Source of the DNA: Rallus limicola
Taxonomy: Eukaryota; Chordata; Aves; Gruiformes; Rallidae
Assembly: GCA_022605955.1 (NCBI GenBank)
Contig: JAKCOZ010000236.1
Location: forward strand, 124,001-188,000
Direction of reading: 5' to 3'
DNA: 64,000 bases
Shown here: piece by piece, positions 22,601-35,771 of the stretch
Position numbering within the stretch: the stretch's first letter is position 1
How the letters are laid out: the number at the start of each line of letters is the position of its first letter
Position numbers and translations under genes: made by a program
The notes under the pieces: model-generated
What the model was told of the DNA's origin: nothing
The model's input: the letters and a program-made list of their open reading frames with translations, nothing else
Database searches by the model: none

Positions 22601-25600
22601 TTTCAGGCCTAGCTTCTTTACTTTGGGAGTTATTGCTGGACGTTTAGCATGTTTTGAACTGCAGTCTGCTAGGGCCGAGAAAAGCACCGTAGGAGGTTCC
22701 AGGCATGTTCCCTCTTTCCAGGCAAAGGAAAAGGCTGAGAGCCAAAGTGACAGGGTCTGCTCGTGTGTCCTGTTAGGAGGTTTCAGACAAGCTATGCCTT
22801 TCAGTCCTAGCTTCTTTACTTTGGGAGTTATTGCTGGACGTTTAGCATGTTTTGAACTGCAGTCTGCTAGGGCCGAGAAAAGCACCGTAGGAGGTTCCAG
22901 GAATGTTCCCTCTTTCCAGGCAAATGAAAAGGCTGAGAGCCAAAGTGACAGGGTCTGCTCGTGTGTCCTGTCAGGAGGTTTCAGACAAGCTATGCCTTTC
23001 AGGCCTAGCTTCTTTACTTTGGGAGTTATTGCTGGACGTTTAGCATGTTTTGAACTGCAGTCTGCTAGGGCCGAGAAAAGCACCGTAGGAGGTTCCAGGC
23101 ATGTTCCCTCTTTCCAGGCAAAGGAAAAGGCTGAGAGCCAAAGTGACAGGGTCTGCTCGTGTGTCCTGTTAGGGGGTTTCAGACAAGCTATGCCTTTCAG
23201 GCCTCGCTTCTTTACTTTGGGAGTTATTGCTGGACGTTTAGCATGTTTTGAACTGCAGTCTGCTAGGGCCGAGAAAAGCACCGTAGGAGGTTCCAGGCAT
23301 GTTCCCTCTTTCCAGGCAAAGGAAAAGGCTGAGAGCCAAAGTGACAGGGTCTGCTCGTGTGTCCTGTTAGGAGGTTTCAGACAAGCTATGCCTTTCAGGC
23401 CTAGCTTCTTTACTTTGGGAGTTATTGCTGGACGTTTAGCATGTTTTAAACTGCAGTCTGCTAGGGCCGAGAAAAGCACCGTAGGAGGTTCCAGGCATGT
23501 TCCCTCTTTCCAGGCAAAGGAAAAGGCTGAGAGCCAAAGTGACAGGGTCTGCTCGTGTGTCCTGTTAGGAGGTTTCAGACGAGCTATGCCTTTCAGGCCT
23601 AGCTTCTTTACTTTGGGAGTTATTGCTGGACGTTTAGCATGTTTTGAACTGCAGTCTGCTAGGGCCGAGAAATGCACCGTAGGAGGTTCCAGGCATGTTC
23701 CCTCTTTCCAGGCAAAGGAAAAGGCTGAGAGTCAAAGTGACAGGGTCTGCTCGTGTGTCCTGTGAGGAGGTTTCAGACAAGCTATGCCTTTCAGGCCTCG
23801 CTTCATTACTTTGGGAGTTCTTGCTGGACGTTTAGCATGTTTTGAACTGCAGTCTGCTAGGGCCGAGAAAAGCACCGTAGGAGGTTACAGGCATGTTCCC
23901 TCTTTCCAGGCAAAGGAAAAGGCTGAGAGCCAAAGTGACAGGGTCTGCTCGTGTGTCCTGTTAGGAGGTTTCAGACAAGCTATGCCTTTCAGGCCTAGCT
24001 TCTTTACTTTGGGAGTTATTGCTGGACGTTTAGCATGTTTTGAACTGCAGTCTGCTAGGGCCGAGAAAAGCACCGTAGGAGGTTCCAGGCATGTTCCCTC
24101 TTTCCAGGCAAAGGAAAAGGCTGAGAGCCAAAGTGACAGGGTCTGCTCGTGTGTCCTGTTAGGAGGTTTCAGACAAGCTATGCCTTTCAGGCCTAGCTTC
24201 TTTACTTTGGGAGTTATTGCTGGATGTTTAGCATGTTTTGAACTGCAGTCTGCTAGGGCCGAGAAAAGCACCGTAGGAGGTTCCAGGCATGTTCCCTCTT
24301 TCCAGGCAAAGGAAAAGGCTGAGAGCCAAAGTGACAGGGTCTGCTCGTGTGTCCTGTTAGGAGGTTTCAGACAAGCTATGCCTTTCAGGCCTAGCTTCTT
24401 TACTTTGGGAGTTATTGCTGGACGTTTAGCATGTTTTGAACTGCAGTCTGCTAGGGCCGAGAAAAGCACCGTAGGAGGTTCCAGGCATGTTCCCTCTTTC
24501 CAGGCAAAGGAAAAGGCTGAGAGCCAAAGTGACAGGGTCTGCTCGTGTGTCCTGTCAAGAGGTTTCAGACAAGCTATGCCTTTCAGGCCTAGCTTCTTTA
24601 CTTTGGGAGTTATTGCTGGACGTTTAGCATGTTTTGAACTGCAGTCTGCTAGGGCCGAGAAAAGCACCGTAGGAGGTTCCAGGCATGTTCCCTCTTTCCA
24701 GGCAAAGGAAAAGGCTGAGAGCCAAAGTGACAGGGTCTGCTCGTGTGTCCTGTTAGGAGGTTTCAGACAAGCTATGCCTTTCAGGCCTAGCTTCTTTACT
24801 TTGGGAGTTATTGCTGGACGTTTAGCATGTTTTGAACTGCAGTCTGCTAGGGCCGAGAAAAGCACCGTAGGAGGTTCCAGGCATGTTCCCTCTTTCCAGG
24901 CAAAGGAAAAGGCTGAGAGCCAAAGTGACAGGGTCTGCTCGTGTGTCCTGTTAGGAGGTTTCAGACAAGCTATGCCTTTCAGGCCTAGCTTCTTTACTTT
25001 GGGAGTTATTGCTGGATGTTTAGCATGTTTTGAACTGCAGTCTGCTAGGGCCGAGAAAAGCACCGTAGGAGGTTCCAGGCATGTTCCCTCTTTCCAGGCA
25101 AAGGAAAAGGCTGAGAGCCAAAGTGACAGGGTCTGCTCGTGTGTCCTGTTAGGAGGTTTCAGACAAGCTATGCCTTTCAGGCCTAGCTTCTTTACTTTGG
25201 GAGTTATTGCTGGACGTTTAGCATGTTTTGAACTGCAGTCTGCTAGGGCCGAGAAAAGCACCGTAGGAGGTTCCAGGCATGTTCCCTCTTTCCAGGCAAA
25301 GGAAAAGGCTGAGAGCCAAAGTGACAGGGTCTGCTCGTGTGTCCTGTTAGGAGGTTTCAGACAAGCTATGCCTTTCAGGCCTAGCTTCTTTACTTTGGGA
25401 GTTATTGCTGGACGTTTAGCATGTTTTGAACTGCAGTCTGCTAGGGCCGAGAAAAGCACCGTAGGAGGTTCCAGGCATGTTCCCTCTTTCCAGGCAAAGG
25501 AAAAGGCTGAGAGTCAAAGTGACAGGGTCTGCTCGTGTGTCCTGTTAGGAGGTTTCAGACAAGCTATGCCTTTCAGGCCTAGCTTCTTTACTTTGGGAGT

Positions 25601-28337
25601 TATTGCTGGACGTTTAGCATGTTTTGAACTGCAGTCTGCTAGGGCCGAGAAAAGCACCGTAGGAGGTTCCAGGCATGTTCCCTCTTTCCAGGCAAAGGAA
25701 AAGGCTGAGAGCCAAAGTGACAGGGTCTGCTCGTGTGTCCTGTTAGGAGGTTTCAGACAAGCTATGCCTTTCAGGCCTAGCTTCTTTACTTTGGGAGTTA
25801 TTGCTGGACGTTTAGCATGTTTTGAACTGCAGTCTGCTAGGGCCGAGAAAAGCACCGTAGGAGGTTCCAGGCATGTTCCCTCTTTCCAGGCAAAGGAAAA
25901 GGCTGAGAGCCAAAGTGACAGGGTCTGCTCGTGTGTCCTGTTAGGAGGTTTCAGACAAGCTATGCCTTTCAGTCCTAGCTTCTTTATTTTGGGAGTTATT
26001 GCTGGACGTTTAGCATGTTTTGAACTGCAGTCTGCTAGGGCCGAGAAAAGCACCGTAGGAGGTTCCAGGCATGTTCCCTCTTTCCAGGCAAATGAAAAGG
26101 CTGAGAGCCAAAGTGACAGGGTCTGCTCGTGTGTCCTGTCAGGAGGTTTCAGACAAGCTATGCCTTTCAGGCCTAGCTTCTTTACTTTGGGAGTTATTGC
26201 TGGACGTTTAGCATGTTTTGAACTGCAGTCTGCTAGGGCCGAGAAAAGCACCGTAGGAGGTTCCAGGCATGTTCCCTCTTTCCAGGCAAAGGAAAAGGCT
26301 GAGAGCCAAAGTGACAGGGTCTACTCGTGTGTCCTGTTAGGGGGTTTCAGACAAGCTATGCCTTTCAGGCCTCGCTTCTTTACTTTGGGAGTTATTGCTG
26401 GACGTTTAGCATGTTTTGAACTGCAGTCTGCTAGGGCCGAGAAAAGCACCGTAGGAGGTTCCAGGCATGTTCCCTCTTTCCAGGCAAAGGAAAAGGCTGA
26501 GAGCCAAAGTGACAGGGTCTGCTCGTGTGTCCTGTTAGGAGGTTTCAGACAAGCTATGCCTTTCAGGCCTAGCTTCTTTACTTTGGGAGTTATTGCTGGA
26601 CGTTTAGCATGTTTTAAACTGCAGTCTGCTAGGGCCGAGAAAAGCACCGTAGGAGGTTCCAGGCATGTTCCCTCTTTCCAGGCAAAGGAAAAGGCTGAGA
26701 GCCAAAGTGACAGGGTCTGCTCGTGTGTCCTGTTAGGAGGTTTCAGACGAGCTATGCCTTTCAGGCCTAGCTTCTTTACTTTGGGAGTTATTGCTGGACG
26801 TTTAGCATGTTTTGAACTGCAGTCTGCTGGGGCCGAGAAAAGCACCGTAGGAGGTTCCAGGCATGTTCCCTCTTTCCAGGCAAAGGAAAAGGCTGAGAGT
26901 CAAAGTGACAGGGTCTGCTCGTGTGTCCTGTGAGGAGGTTTCAGACAAGCTATGCCTTTCAGGCCTCGCTTCATTACTTTGGGAGTTCTTGCTGGACGTT
27001 TAGCATGTTTTGAACTGCAGTCTGCTAGGGCCGAGAAAAGCACCGTAGGAGGTTCCAGGCATGTTCCCTCTTTCCAGGCAAAGGAAAAGGCTGAGAGCCA
27101 AAGTGACAGGGTCTGCTCGTGTGTCCTGTTAGGAGGTTTCAGACAAGCTATGCCTTTCAGGCCTAGCTTCTTTACTTTGGGAGTTATTGCTGGACGTTTA
27201 GCATGTTTTGAACTGCAGTCTGCTAGGGCCGAGAAAAGCACCGTAGGAGGTTCCAGGCATGTTCCCTCTTTCCAGGCAAAGGAAAAGGCTGAGAGCCAAA
27301 GTGACAGGGTCTGCTCGTGTGTCCTGTTAGGAGGTTTCAGACAAGCTATGCCTTTCAGGCCTAGCTTCTTTACTTTGGGAGTTATTGCTGGATGTTTAGC
27401 ATGTTTTGAACTGCAGTCTGCTAGGGCCGAGAAAAGAACCGTAGGAGGTTCCAGGCATGTTCCCTCTTTCCAGGCAAAGGAAAAGGCTGAGAGCCAAAGT
27501 GACAGGGTCTGCTCGTGTGTCCTGTTAGGAGGTTTCAGACAAGCTATGCCTTTCAGGCCTAGCTTCTTTACTTTGGGAGTTATTGCTGGACGTTTAGCAT
27601 GTTTTGAACTGCAGTCTGCTAGGGCCGAGAAAAGCACCGTAGGAGGTTCCAGGCATGTTCCCTCTTTCCAGGCAAAGGAAAAGGCTGAGAGCCAAAGTGA
27701 CAGGGGCTGCTCGTGTGTCCTGTTAGGAGGTTTCAGACAAGCTATGCCTTTCAGGCCTAGCTTCTTTACTTTGGGAGTTATTGCTGGACGTTTAGCATGT
27801 TTTGAACTGCAGTCTGCTAGGGCTGAGAAAAGCACCGTAGGAGGTTCCAGGCATGTTCCCTCTTTCCAGGCAAAGGAAAAGGCTGAGAGCCAAAGTGACA
27901 GGGTCTGCTCGTGTGTCCTGTCAGGAGGTTTCAGAAAAGCTATGCCTTTCAGGCCTAGCTTCTTTACTTTGGGAGTTATTGCTGGACGTTTAGCATGTTT
28001 TGAACTGCAGTCTGCTAGGGCCGAGAAAAGCACCGTAGGAGGTTCCAGGCATGTTCCCTCTTTCCAGGCAAAGGAAAAGGCTGAGAGCCAAAGTGACAGG
28101 GTCTGCTCGTGTGTCCTGTTAGGAGGTTTCAGACGAGCTATGCCTTTCAGGCCTAGCTTCTTTACTTTGGGAGTTATTGCTGGACGTTTAGCATGTTTTG
28201 AACTGCAGTCTGCTAGGGCCGAGAAAAGCACCGTAGGAGGTTCCAGGCATGTTCCCTCTTTCCAGGCAAAGGAAAAGGCTGAGAGTCAAAGTGACAGGGT
28301 CTGCTCGTGTGTCCTGTGAGGAGGTTTCAGACAAGCT
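19626..28337. repeat. Long HOR unit 2: 44 monomers, 8712 bp
   Basis: It consists of V-opened sub-blocks of 21, 16 and 7 monomers (19626, 23784, 26952). The first matches unit 1 almost perfectly. The second shares its first part with 15271 and its last part, with TCTACTCG at 26320-26327 and CTGGGGCC, with 2006-4579. The third carries a C+R monomer at 27348, a GGGGCTGCTCG copy near 27704 and a unique CAGAAAAGC linker at 27932-27940. Confidence 0.88.
22897..22908 (+). other. Single private difference in HOR unit 2
   Basis: CCAGGAATG replaces CCAGGCATG: A at 22902 versus C at 14389. Over 11113-15270 versus 19626-23783 this is the only mismatch I found, in a comparison made by eye. Confidence 0.85.
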
Positions 28338-28931
28338 ATGCCTTTCAGGCCTCGCTTCATTACTTTGGGAGTTCTTGCTGGACGTTTAGCATGTTTTGAA
28401 CTGCAGTCTGCTAGGGCCGAGAAAAGCACCGTAGGAGGTTACAGGCATGTTCCCTCTTTCCAGGCAAAGGAAAAGGCTGAGAGCCAAAGTGACAGGGTCT
28501 GCTCGTGTGTCCTGTTAGGAGGTTTCAGACAAGCTATGCCTTTCAGGCCTAGCTTCTTTACTTTGGGAGTTATTGCTGGACGTTTAGCATGTTTTGAACT
28601 GCAGTCTGCTAGGGCCGAGAAAAGCACCGTAGGAGGTTCCAGGCATGTTCCCTCTTTCCAGGCAAAGGAAAAGGCTGAGAGCCAAAGTGACAGGGTCTGC
28701 TCGTGTGTCCTGTTAGGAGGTTTCAGACAAGCTATGCCTTTCAGGCCTAGCTTCTTTACTTTGGGAGTTATTGCTGGATGTTTAGCATGTTTTGAACTGC
28801 AGTCTGCTAGGGCCGAGAAAAGCACCGTAGGAGGTTCCAGGCATGTTCCCTCTTTCCAGGCAAAGGAAAAGGCTGAGAGCCAAAGTGACAGGGTCTGCTC
28901 GTGTGTCCTGTTAGGAGGTTTCAGACAAGCT

Positions 28932-30119
28932 ATGCCTTTCAGGCCTAGCTTCTTTACTTTGGGAGTTATTGCTGGACGTTTAGCATGTTTTGAACTGCAG
29001 TCTGCTAGGGCCGAGAAAAGCACCGTAGGAGGTTCCAGGCATGTTCCCTCTTTCCAGGCAAAGGAAAAGGCTGAGAGCCAAAGTGACAGGGGCTGCTCGT
29101 GTGTCCTGTTAGGAGGTTTCAGACAAGCTATGCCTTTCAGGCCTAGCTTCTTTACTTTGGGAGTTATTGCTGGACGTTTAGCATGTTTTGAACTGCAGTC
29201 TGCTAGGGCCGAGAAAAGCACCGTAGGAGGTTCCAGGCATGTTCCCTCTTTCCAGGCAAAGGAAAAGGCTGAGAGCCAAAGTGACAGGGTCTGATCGCGT
29301 GTCCTGTTAGGAGGTTTCAGACAAGCTATGCCTTTCAGGCCTAGCTTCTTTACTTTGGGAGTTATTGCTGGACGTTTAGCATCTTTTGAACTGCAGTCTG
29401 CTAGGGCCGAGAAAAGCACCGTAGGAGGTTCCAGGCATGTTCCCTCTTTCCAGGCAAAGGAAAAGGCTGAGAGCCAAAGTGACAGGGTCTGCTCGTGTGT
29501 CCTGTTAGGAGGTTTCAGACAAGCTATGCCTTTCAGGCCTAGCTTCTTTACTTTGGGAGTTATTGCTGGACGTTTAGCATGTTTTGAACTGCAGTCTGCT
29601 AGGGCCGAGAAAAGCACCGTAGGAGGTTCCAGGCATGTTCCCTCTTTCCAGGCAAAGGAAAAGGCTGAGAGCCAAAGTGACAGGGGCTGCTCGTGTGTCC
29701 TGTTAGGAGGTTTCAGACAAGCTATGCCTTTCAGGCCTAGCTTCTTTACTTTGGGAGTTATTGCTGGACGTTTAGCATGTTTTGAACTGCAGTCTGCTAG
29801 GGCCGAGAAAAGCACCGTAGGAGGTTCCAGGCATGTTCCCTCTTTCCAGGCAAAGGAAAAGGCTGAGAGCCAAAGTGACAGGGTCTGATCGCGTGTCCTG
29901 TTAGGAGGTTTCAGACAAGCTATGCCTTTCAGGCCTAGCTTCTTTACTTTGGGAGTTATTGCTGGACGTTTAGCATCTTTTGAACTGCAGTCTGCTAGGG
30001 CCGAGAAAAGCACCGTAGGAGGTTCCAGGCATGTTCCCTCTTTCCAGGCAAAGGAAAAGGCTGAGAGCCAAAGTGACAGGGTCTGCTCGTGTGTCCTGTT
30101 AGGAGGTTTCAGACAAGCT
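28932..30119. repeat. 3-monomer HOR, 594 bp, two tandem copies
   Basis: Three variants recur in the same order: GGGGCTGCTCG (near 29091 and 29685), CTGATCGCG (29291 and 29885) and GCATCTTTTG (near 29381 and 29975). Each pair is exactly 594 bp apart. A third, altered copy follows with an extra C monomer at 30120, a GGGGCTGCTCG copy near 30477 and CTGATCGCG at 30677. A related CTGATCGCG occurs near 9491. Confidence 0.93.
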
Positions 30120-33100
30120 ATGCCTTTCAGGCCTAGCTTCTTTACTTTGGGAGTTATTGCTGGATGTTTAGCATGTTTTGAACTGCAGTCTGCTAGGGCC
30201 GAGAAAAGCACCGTAGGAGGTTCCAGGCATGTTCCCTCTTTCCAGGCAAAGGAAAAGGCTGAGAGCCAAAGTGACAGGGTCTGCTCGTGTGTCCTGTTAG
30301 GAGGTTTCAGACAAGCTATGCCTTTCAGGCCTAGCTTCTTTACTTTGGGAGTTATTGCTGGACGTTTAGCATGTTTTGAACTGCAGTCTGCTAGGGCCGA
30401 GAAAAGCACCGTAGGAGGTTCCAGGCATGTTCCCTCTTTCCAGGCAAAGGAAAAGGCTGAGAGCCAAAGTGACAGGGGCTGCTCGTGTGTCCTGTTAGGA
30501 GGTTTCAGACGAGCTATGCCTTTCAGGCCTAGCTTCTTTACTTTGGGAGTTATTGCTGGACGTTTAGCATGTTTTGAACTGCAGTCTGCTAGGGCCGAGA
30601 AAAGCACCGTAGGAGGTTCCAGGCATGTTCCCTCTTTCCAGGCAAAGGAAAAGGCTGAGAGCCAAAGTGACAGGGTCTGATCGCGTGTCCTGTTAGGAGG
30701 TTTCAGACAAGCTATGCCTTTCAGGCCTAGCTTCTTTACTTTGGGAGTTATTGTTGGACGTTTAGCATGTTTTGAACTGCAGTCTGCTAGGGCCGAGAAA
30801 AGCACCGTAGGAGGTTCCAGGCATGTTCCCTCTTTCCAGGCAAAGGAAAAGGCTGAGAGCCAAAGTGACAGGGTCTGCTCGTGTGTCCTGTTAGGAGGTT
30901 TCAGACAAGCTATGCCTTTCAGGCCTAGCTTCTTTACTTTGGGAGTTATTGCTGGACGTTTAGCATGTTTTGAACTGCAGTCTGCTAGGGCCGAGAAAAG
31001 CACCGTAGGAGGTTCCAGGCATGTTCCCTCTTTCCAGGCAAAGGAAAAGGCTGAGAGCCAAAGTGACAGGGTCTGCTCGTGTGTCCTGTTAGGAGGTTTC
31101 AGACAAGCTATGCCTTTCAGGCCTAGCTTCTTTACTTTGGGAGTTATTGCTGGATGTTTAGCATGTTTTGAACTGCAGTCTGCTAGGGCCGAGAAAAGAA
31201 CCGTAGGAGGTTCCAGGCATGTTCCCTCTTTCCAGGCAAAGGAAAAGGCTGAGAGCCAAAGTGACAGGGTCTGCTCGTGTGTCCTGTTAGGAGGTTTCAG
31301 ACAAGCTATGCCTTTCAGGCCTAGCTTCTTTACTTTGGGAGTTATTGCTGGACGTTTAGCATGTTTTGAACTGCAGTCTGCTAGGGCCGAGAAAAGCACC
31401 GTAGGAGGTTCCAGGCATGTTCCCTCTTTCCAGGCAAAGGAAAAGGCTGAGAGCCAAAGTGACAGGGTCTGCTCGTGTGTCCTGTTAGGAGGTTTCAGAC
31501 AAGCTATGCCTTTCAGGCCTAGCTTCTTTACTTTGGGAGTTATTGCTGGACGTTTAGCATGTTTTGAACTGCAGTCTGCTAGGGCCGAGAAAAGCACCGT
31601 AGGAGGTTCCAGGCATGTTCCCTCTTTCCAGGCAAAGGAAAAGGCTGAGAGTCAAAGTGACAGGGTCTGCTCGTGTGTCCTGTTAGGAGGTTTCAGACAA
31701 GCTATGCCTTTCAGGCCTAGCTTCTTTACTTTGGGAGTTATTGCTGGACGTTTAGCATGTTTTGAACTGCAGTCTGCTAGGGCCGAGAAAAGCACCGTAG
31801 GAGGTTCCAGGCATGTTCCCTCTTTCCAGGCAAAGGAAAAGGCTGAGAGCCAAAGTGACAGGGTCTGCTCGTGTGTCCTGTTAGGAGGTTTCAGACAAGC
31901 TATGCCTTTCAGGCCTAGCTTCTTTACTTTGGGAGTTATTGCTGGACGTTTAGCATGTTTTGAACTGCAGTCTGCTAGGGCCGAGAAAAGCACCGTAGGA
32001 GGTTCCAGGCATGTTCCCTCTTTCTAGGCAAAGGAAAAGGCTGAGAGCCAAAGTGACAGGGTCTGCTCGTGTGTCCTGTTAGGAGGTTTCAGACAAGCTA
32101 TGCCTTTCAGTCCTAGCTTCTTTACTTTGGGAGTTATTGCTGGACGTTTAGCATGTTTTGAACTGCAGTCTGCTAGGGCCGAGAAAAGCACCGTAGGAGG
32201 TTCCAGGCATGTTCCCTCTTTCCAGGCAAAGGAAAAGGCTGAGAGCCAAAGTGACAGGGTCTGCTCGTGTGTCCTGTCAGGAGGTTTCAGACAAGCTATG
32301 CCTTTCAGGCCTAGCTTCTTTACTTTGGGAGTTATTGCTGGACGTTTAGCATGTTTTGAACTGCAGTCTGCTAGGGCCGAGAAAAGCACCGTAGGAGGTT
32401 CCAGGCATGTTCCCTCTTTCCAGGCAAAGGAAAAGGCTGAGAGCCAAAGTGACAGGGTCTGCTCGTGTGTCCTGTTAGGGGGTTTCAGACAAGCTATGCC
32501 TTTCAGGCCGAGCTTCTTTACTTTGGGAGTTATTGCTGGACGTTTAGCATGTTTTGAACTGCAGTCTGCTAGGGCCGAGAAAAGCACCGTAGGAGGTTCC
32601 AGGCATGTTCCCTCTTTCCAGGCAAAGGAAAAGGCTGAGAGCCAAAGTGACAGGGTCTGCTCGTGTGTCCTGTTAGGAGGTTTCAGACAAGCTATGCCTT
32701 TCAGGCCTAGCTTCTTTACTTTGGGAGTTATTGCTGGACGTTTAGCATGTTTTAAACTGCAGTCTGCTAGGGCCGAGAAAAGCACCGTAGGAGGTTCCAG
32801 GCATGTTCCCTCTTTCCAGGCAAAGGAAAAGGCTGAGAGCCAAAGTGACAGGGTCTGCTCGTGTGTCCTGTCAGGAGGTTTCAGACAAGCTATGCCTTTC
32901 AGGCCTAGCTTCTTTACTTTGGGAGTTATTGCTGGACGTTTAGCATGTTTTGAACTGCAGTCTGCTAGGGCCGAGAAAAGCACCGTAGGAGGTTCCAGGC
33001 ATGTTCCCTCTTTCCAGGCAAAGGAAAAGGCTGAGAGCCAAAGTGACAGGGTCTGCTCGTGTGTCCTGTTAGGAGGTTTCAGACAAGCTATGCCTTTCAG

Positions 33101-33270
33101 GCCTAGCTTCTTTACTTTGGGAGTTATTGCTGGACGTTTAGCATGTTTTGAACTGCAGTCTGCTAGGGCCGAGAAAAGCACCGTAGGAGGTTCCAGGCAT
33201 GTTCCCTCTTTCCAGGCAAAGGAAAAGGCTGAGAGCCAAAGTGACAGGGTCTGCTCGTGTGTCCTGTTAG

Positions 33271-33280
33271 GAGGTTCAGA
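33271..33280 (+). other. 1-bp deletion in element B
   Basis: Element B reads GGAGGTTCAGAC, with one T lost from TTTC. The same variant occurs at 54654-54665. The following monomers differ (S+N here, consensus there), so it may be either a recurrent event or a shared ancestor with later replacement. Confidence 0.93.
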
Positions 33281-35360
33281 CAAGCTATGCCTTTCAGTCC
33301 TAGCTTCTTTACTTTGGGAGTTATTGCTGGACGTTTAGCATGTTTTGAACTGCAGTCTGCTAGGGCCGAGAAAAGCACCGTAGGAGGTTCCAGGCATGTT
33401 CCCTCTTTCCAGGCAAATGAAAAGGCTGAGAGCCAAAGTGACAGGGTCTGCTCGTGTGTCCTGTCAGGAGGTTTCAGACAAGCTATGCCTTTCAGGCCTA
33501 GCTTCTTTACTTTGGGAGTTATTGCTGGACGTTTAGCATGTTTTGAACTGCAGTCTGCTGGGGCCGAGAAAAGCACCGTAGGAGGTTCCAGGCATGTTCC
33601 CTCTTTCCAGGCAAAGGAAAAGGCTGAGAGTCAAAGTGACAGGGTCTGCTCGTGTGTCCTGTGAGGAGGTTTCAGACAAGCTATGCCTTTCAGGCCTCGC
33701 TTCATTACTTTGGGAGTTCTTGCTGGACGTTTAGCATGTTTTGAACTGCAGTCTGCTAGGGCCGAGAAAAGCACCGTAGGAGGTTACAGGCATGTTCCCT
33801 CTTTCCAGGCAAAGGAAAAGGCTGAGAGCCAAAGTGACAGGGTCTGCTCGTGTGTCCTGTTAGGAGGTTTCAGACAAGCTATGCCTTTCAGGCCTAGCTT
33901 CTTTACTTTGGGAGTTATTGCTGGACGTTTAGCATGTTTTGAACTGCAGTCTGCTAGGGCCGAGAAAAGCACCGTAGGAGGTTCCAGGCATGTTCCCTCT
34001 TTCCAGGCAAAGGAAAAGGCTGAGAGCCAAAGTGACAGGGTCTGCTCGTGTGTCCTGTTAGGAGGTTTCAGACAAGCTATGCCTTTCAGGCCTAGCTTCT
34101 TTACTTTGGGAGTTATTGCTGGACATTTAGCATGTTTTGAACTGCAGTCTGCTAGGGCCGAGAAAAGCACCGTAGGAGGTTCCAGGCATGTTCCCTCTTT
34201 CCAGGCAAAGGAAAAGGCTGAGAGCCAAAGTGACAGGGTCTGCTCGTGTGTCCTGTTAGGAGGTTTCAGACAAGCTATGCCTTTCAGGCCTAGCTTCTTT
34301 ACTTTGGGAGTTATTGCTGGACGTTTAGCATGTTTTGAACTGCAGTCTGCTAGGGCCGAGAAAAGCACCGTAGGAGGTTCCAGGCATGTTCCCTCTTTCC
34401 AGGCAAAGGAAAAGGCTGAGAGCCAAAGTGACAGGGTCTGCTCGTGTGTCCTGTTAGGAGATTTCAGACGAGCTATGCCTTTCAGGCCTAGCTTCTTTAC
34501 TTTGGGAGTTATTGCTGGACGTTTAGCATGTTTTAAACTGCAGTCTTCTAGGGCCGAGAAAAGCACCGTAGGAGGTTCCAGGCATGTTCCCTCTTTCCAG
34601 GCAAAGGAAAAGGCTGAGAGCCAAATTGACAGGGTCTGCTCGTGTGGCCTGTTAGGAGGTTTCAGACAAGCTATGCCTTTCAGGCCTAGCTTCTTTACTT
34701 TGGGAGTTATTGCTGGACGTTTAGCATGTTTTGAACTGCAGTCTGCTAGGGCCGAGAAAAGCACCGTAGGAAGTTCCAGGCATGTTCCCTCTTTCCAGGC
34801 AAAGGAAAAGGCTGAGAGCCAAAGTGACAGGGTCTGCTCGTGTGTCCTGTTAGGATGTTTCAGACAACCTATGCCTTTCAGGCCTAGCTTCTTTACTTTG
34901 GGAGTTATTCCTGGATGTTTAGCATGTTTTGAACTGCAGTCTGCTAGGGCTGAGAAAAGCACCGTAGGAGGTTCCAGGCATGTTCCCTCTTTCCAGGCAA
35001 AGGAAAAGGCTGAGAGCCAAAGTGACAGGGTCTGCTTGTGTGTCCTGTTAGGAGGTTTCAGACAAGCTATGCCTTTCAGGCCTAGCTTCTTTACTTTGGG
35101 AGTTATTGCTGGACGTTTAGCATGTTTTGAACTGCAGTCTGCTAGGGCCGAGAAAAGCACCGTAGGAGGTTCCAGGCATGTTCCCTCTTTCCAGGCAAAG
35201 GAAAAGGCTGAGAGCCAAAGTGACAGGGTCTGCTCGTGTGTCCTGTTAGGAGGTTTCAGACAAGCTATGCCTTTCAGTCCTAGCTTCTTTACTTTGGGAG
35301 TTATTGCTGGACGTTTAGCATGTTTTGAACTGCAGTCTGCTAGGGCCGAGAAAAGCACCG

Positions 35361-35372
35361 TAGGAGGGTTCC
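35361..35372 (+). other. 1-bp insertion in element A (extra G)
   Basis: TAGGAGGGTTCCAGG replaces TAGGAGGTTCCAGG. The duplicated copy 7.7 kb downstream has the normal length, so the insertion postdates that duplication. Confidence 0.95.
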
Positions 35373-35758
35373 AGGCATGTTCCCTCTTTCCAGGCAAATG
35401 AAAAGGCTGAGAGCCAAAGTGACAGGGTCTGCTCGTGTGTCCTGTCAGGAGGTTTCAGACAAGCTATGCCTTTCAGGCCTAGCTTCTTTACTTTGGGAGT
35501 TATTGCTGGACGTTTAGCATGTTTTGAACTGCAGTCTGCTAGGGCCGAGAAAAGCACCGTAGGAGGTTCCAGGCATGTTCCCTCTTTCCAGGCAAAGGAA
35601 AAGGCTGAGAGCCAAAGTGACAGGGTCTGCTCGTGTGTCCTGTTAGGGGGTTTCAGACAAGCTATGCCTTTCAGGCCTCGCTTCTTTACTTTGGGAGTTA
35701 TTGCTGGACGTTTAGCATGTTTTGAACTGCAGTCTGCTAGGGCCGAGAAAAGCACCGT

Positions 35759-35771
35759 AGGAGGTTTCCAG
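35759..35771 (+). other. 1-bp insertion in element A (extra T)
   Basis: TAGGAGGTTTCCAGG replaces TAGGAGGTTCCAGG. The result reads like the start of element B (GGAGGTTT) joined to the end of element A (TTCCAGG). It lies two monomers after the extra-G insertion and is absent from the duplicate at about 43.48 kb. Confidence 0.95.

Larger units (their letters stand above)
28338..33682. repeat. 27-monomer transition block with a 1-bp deletion
   Basis: It starts like the blocks at 2006, 15271 and 23784 (V with GGTTAC; consensus; C). It then holds the 3-monomer HOR at 28932-30119, a related variant to 30713, a run of consensus-like monomers to about 32.0 kb with a TAG change at 32025, and tagged copies S, s, g, K and s. 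It ends with the deletion at 33271, an S+N monomer and a CTGGGGCC monomer before TGA. Confidence 0.85.
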
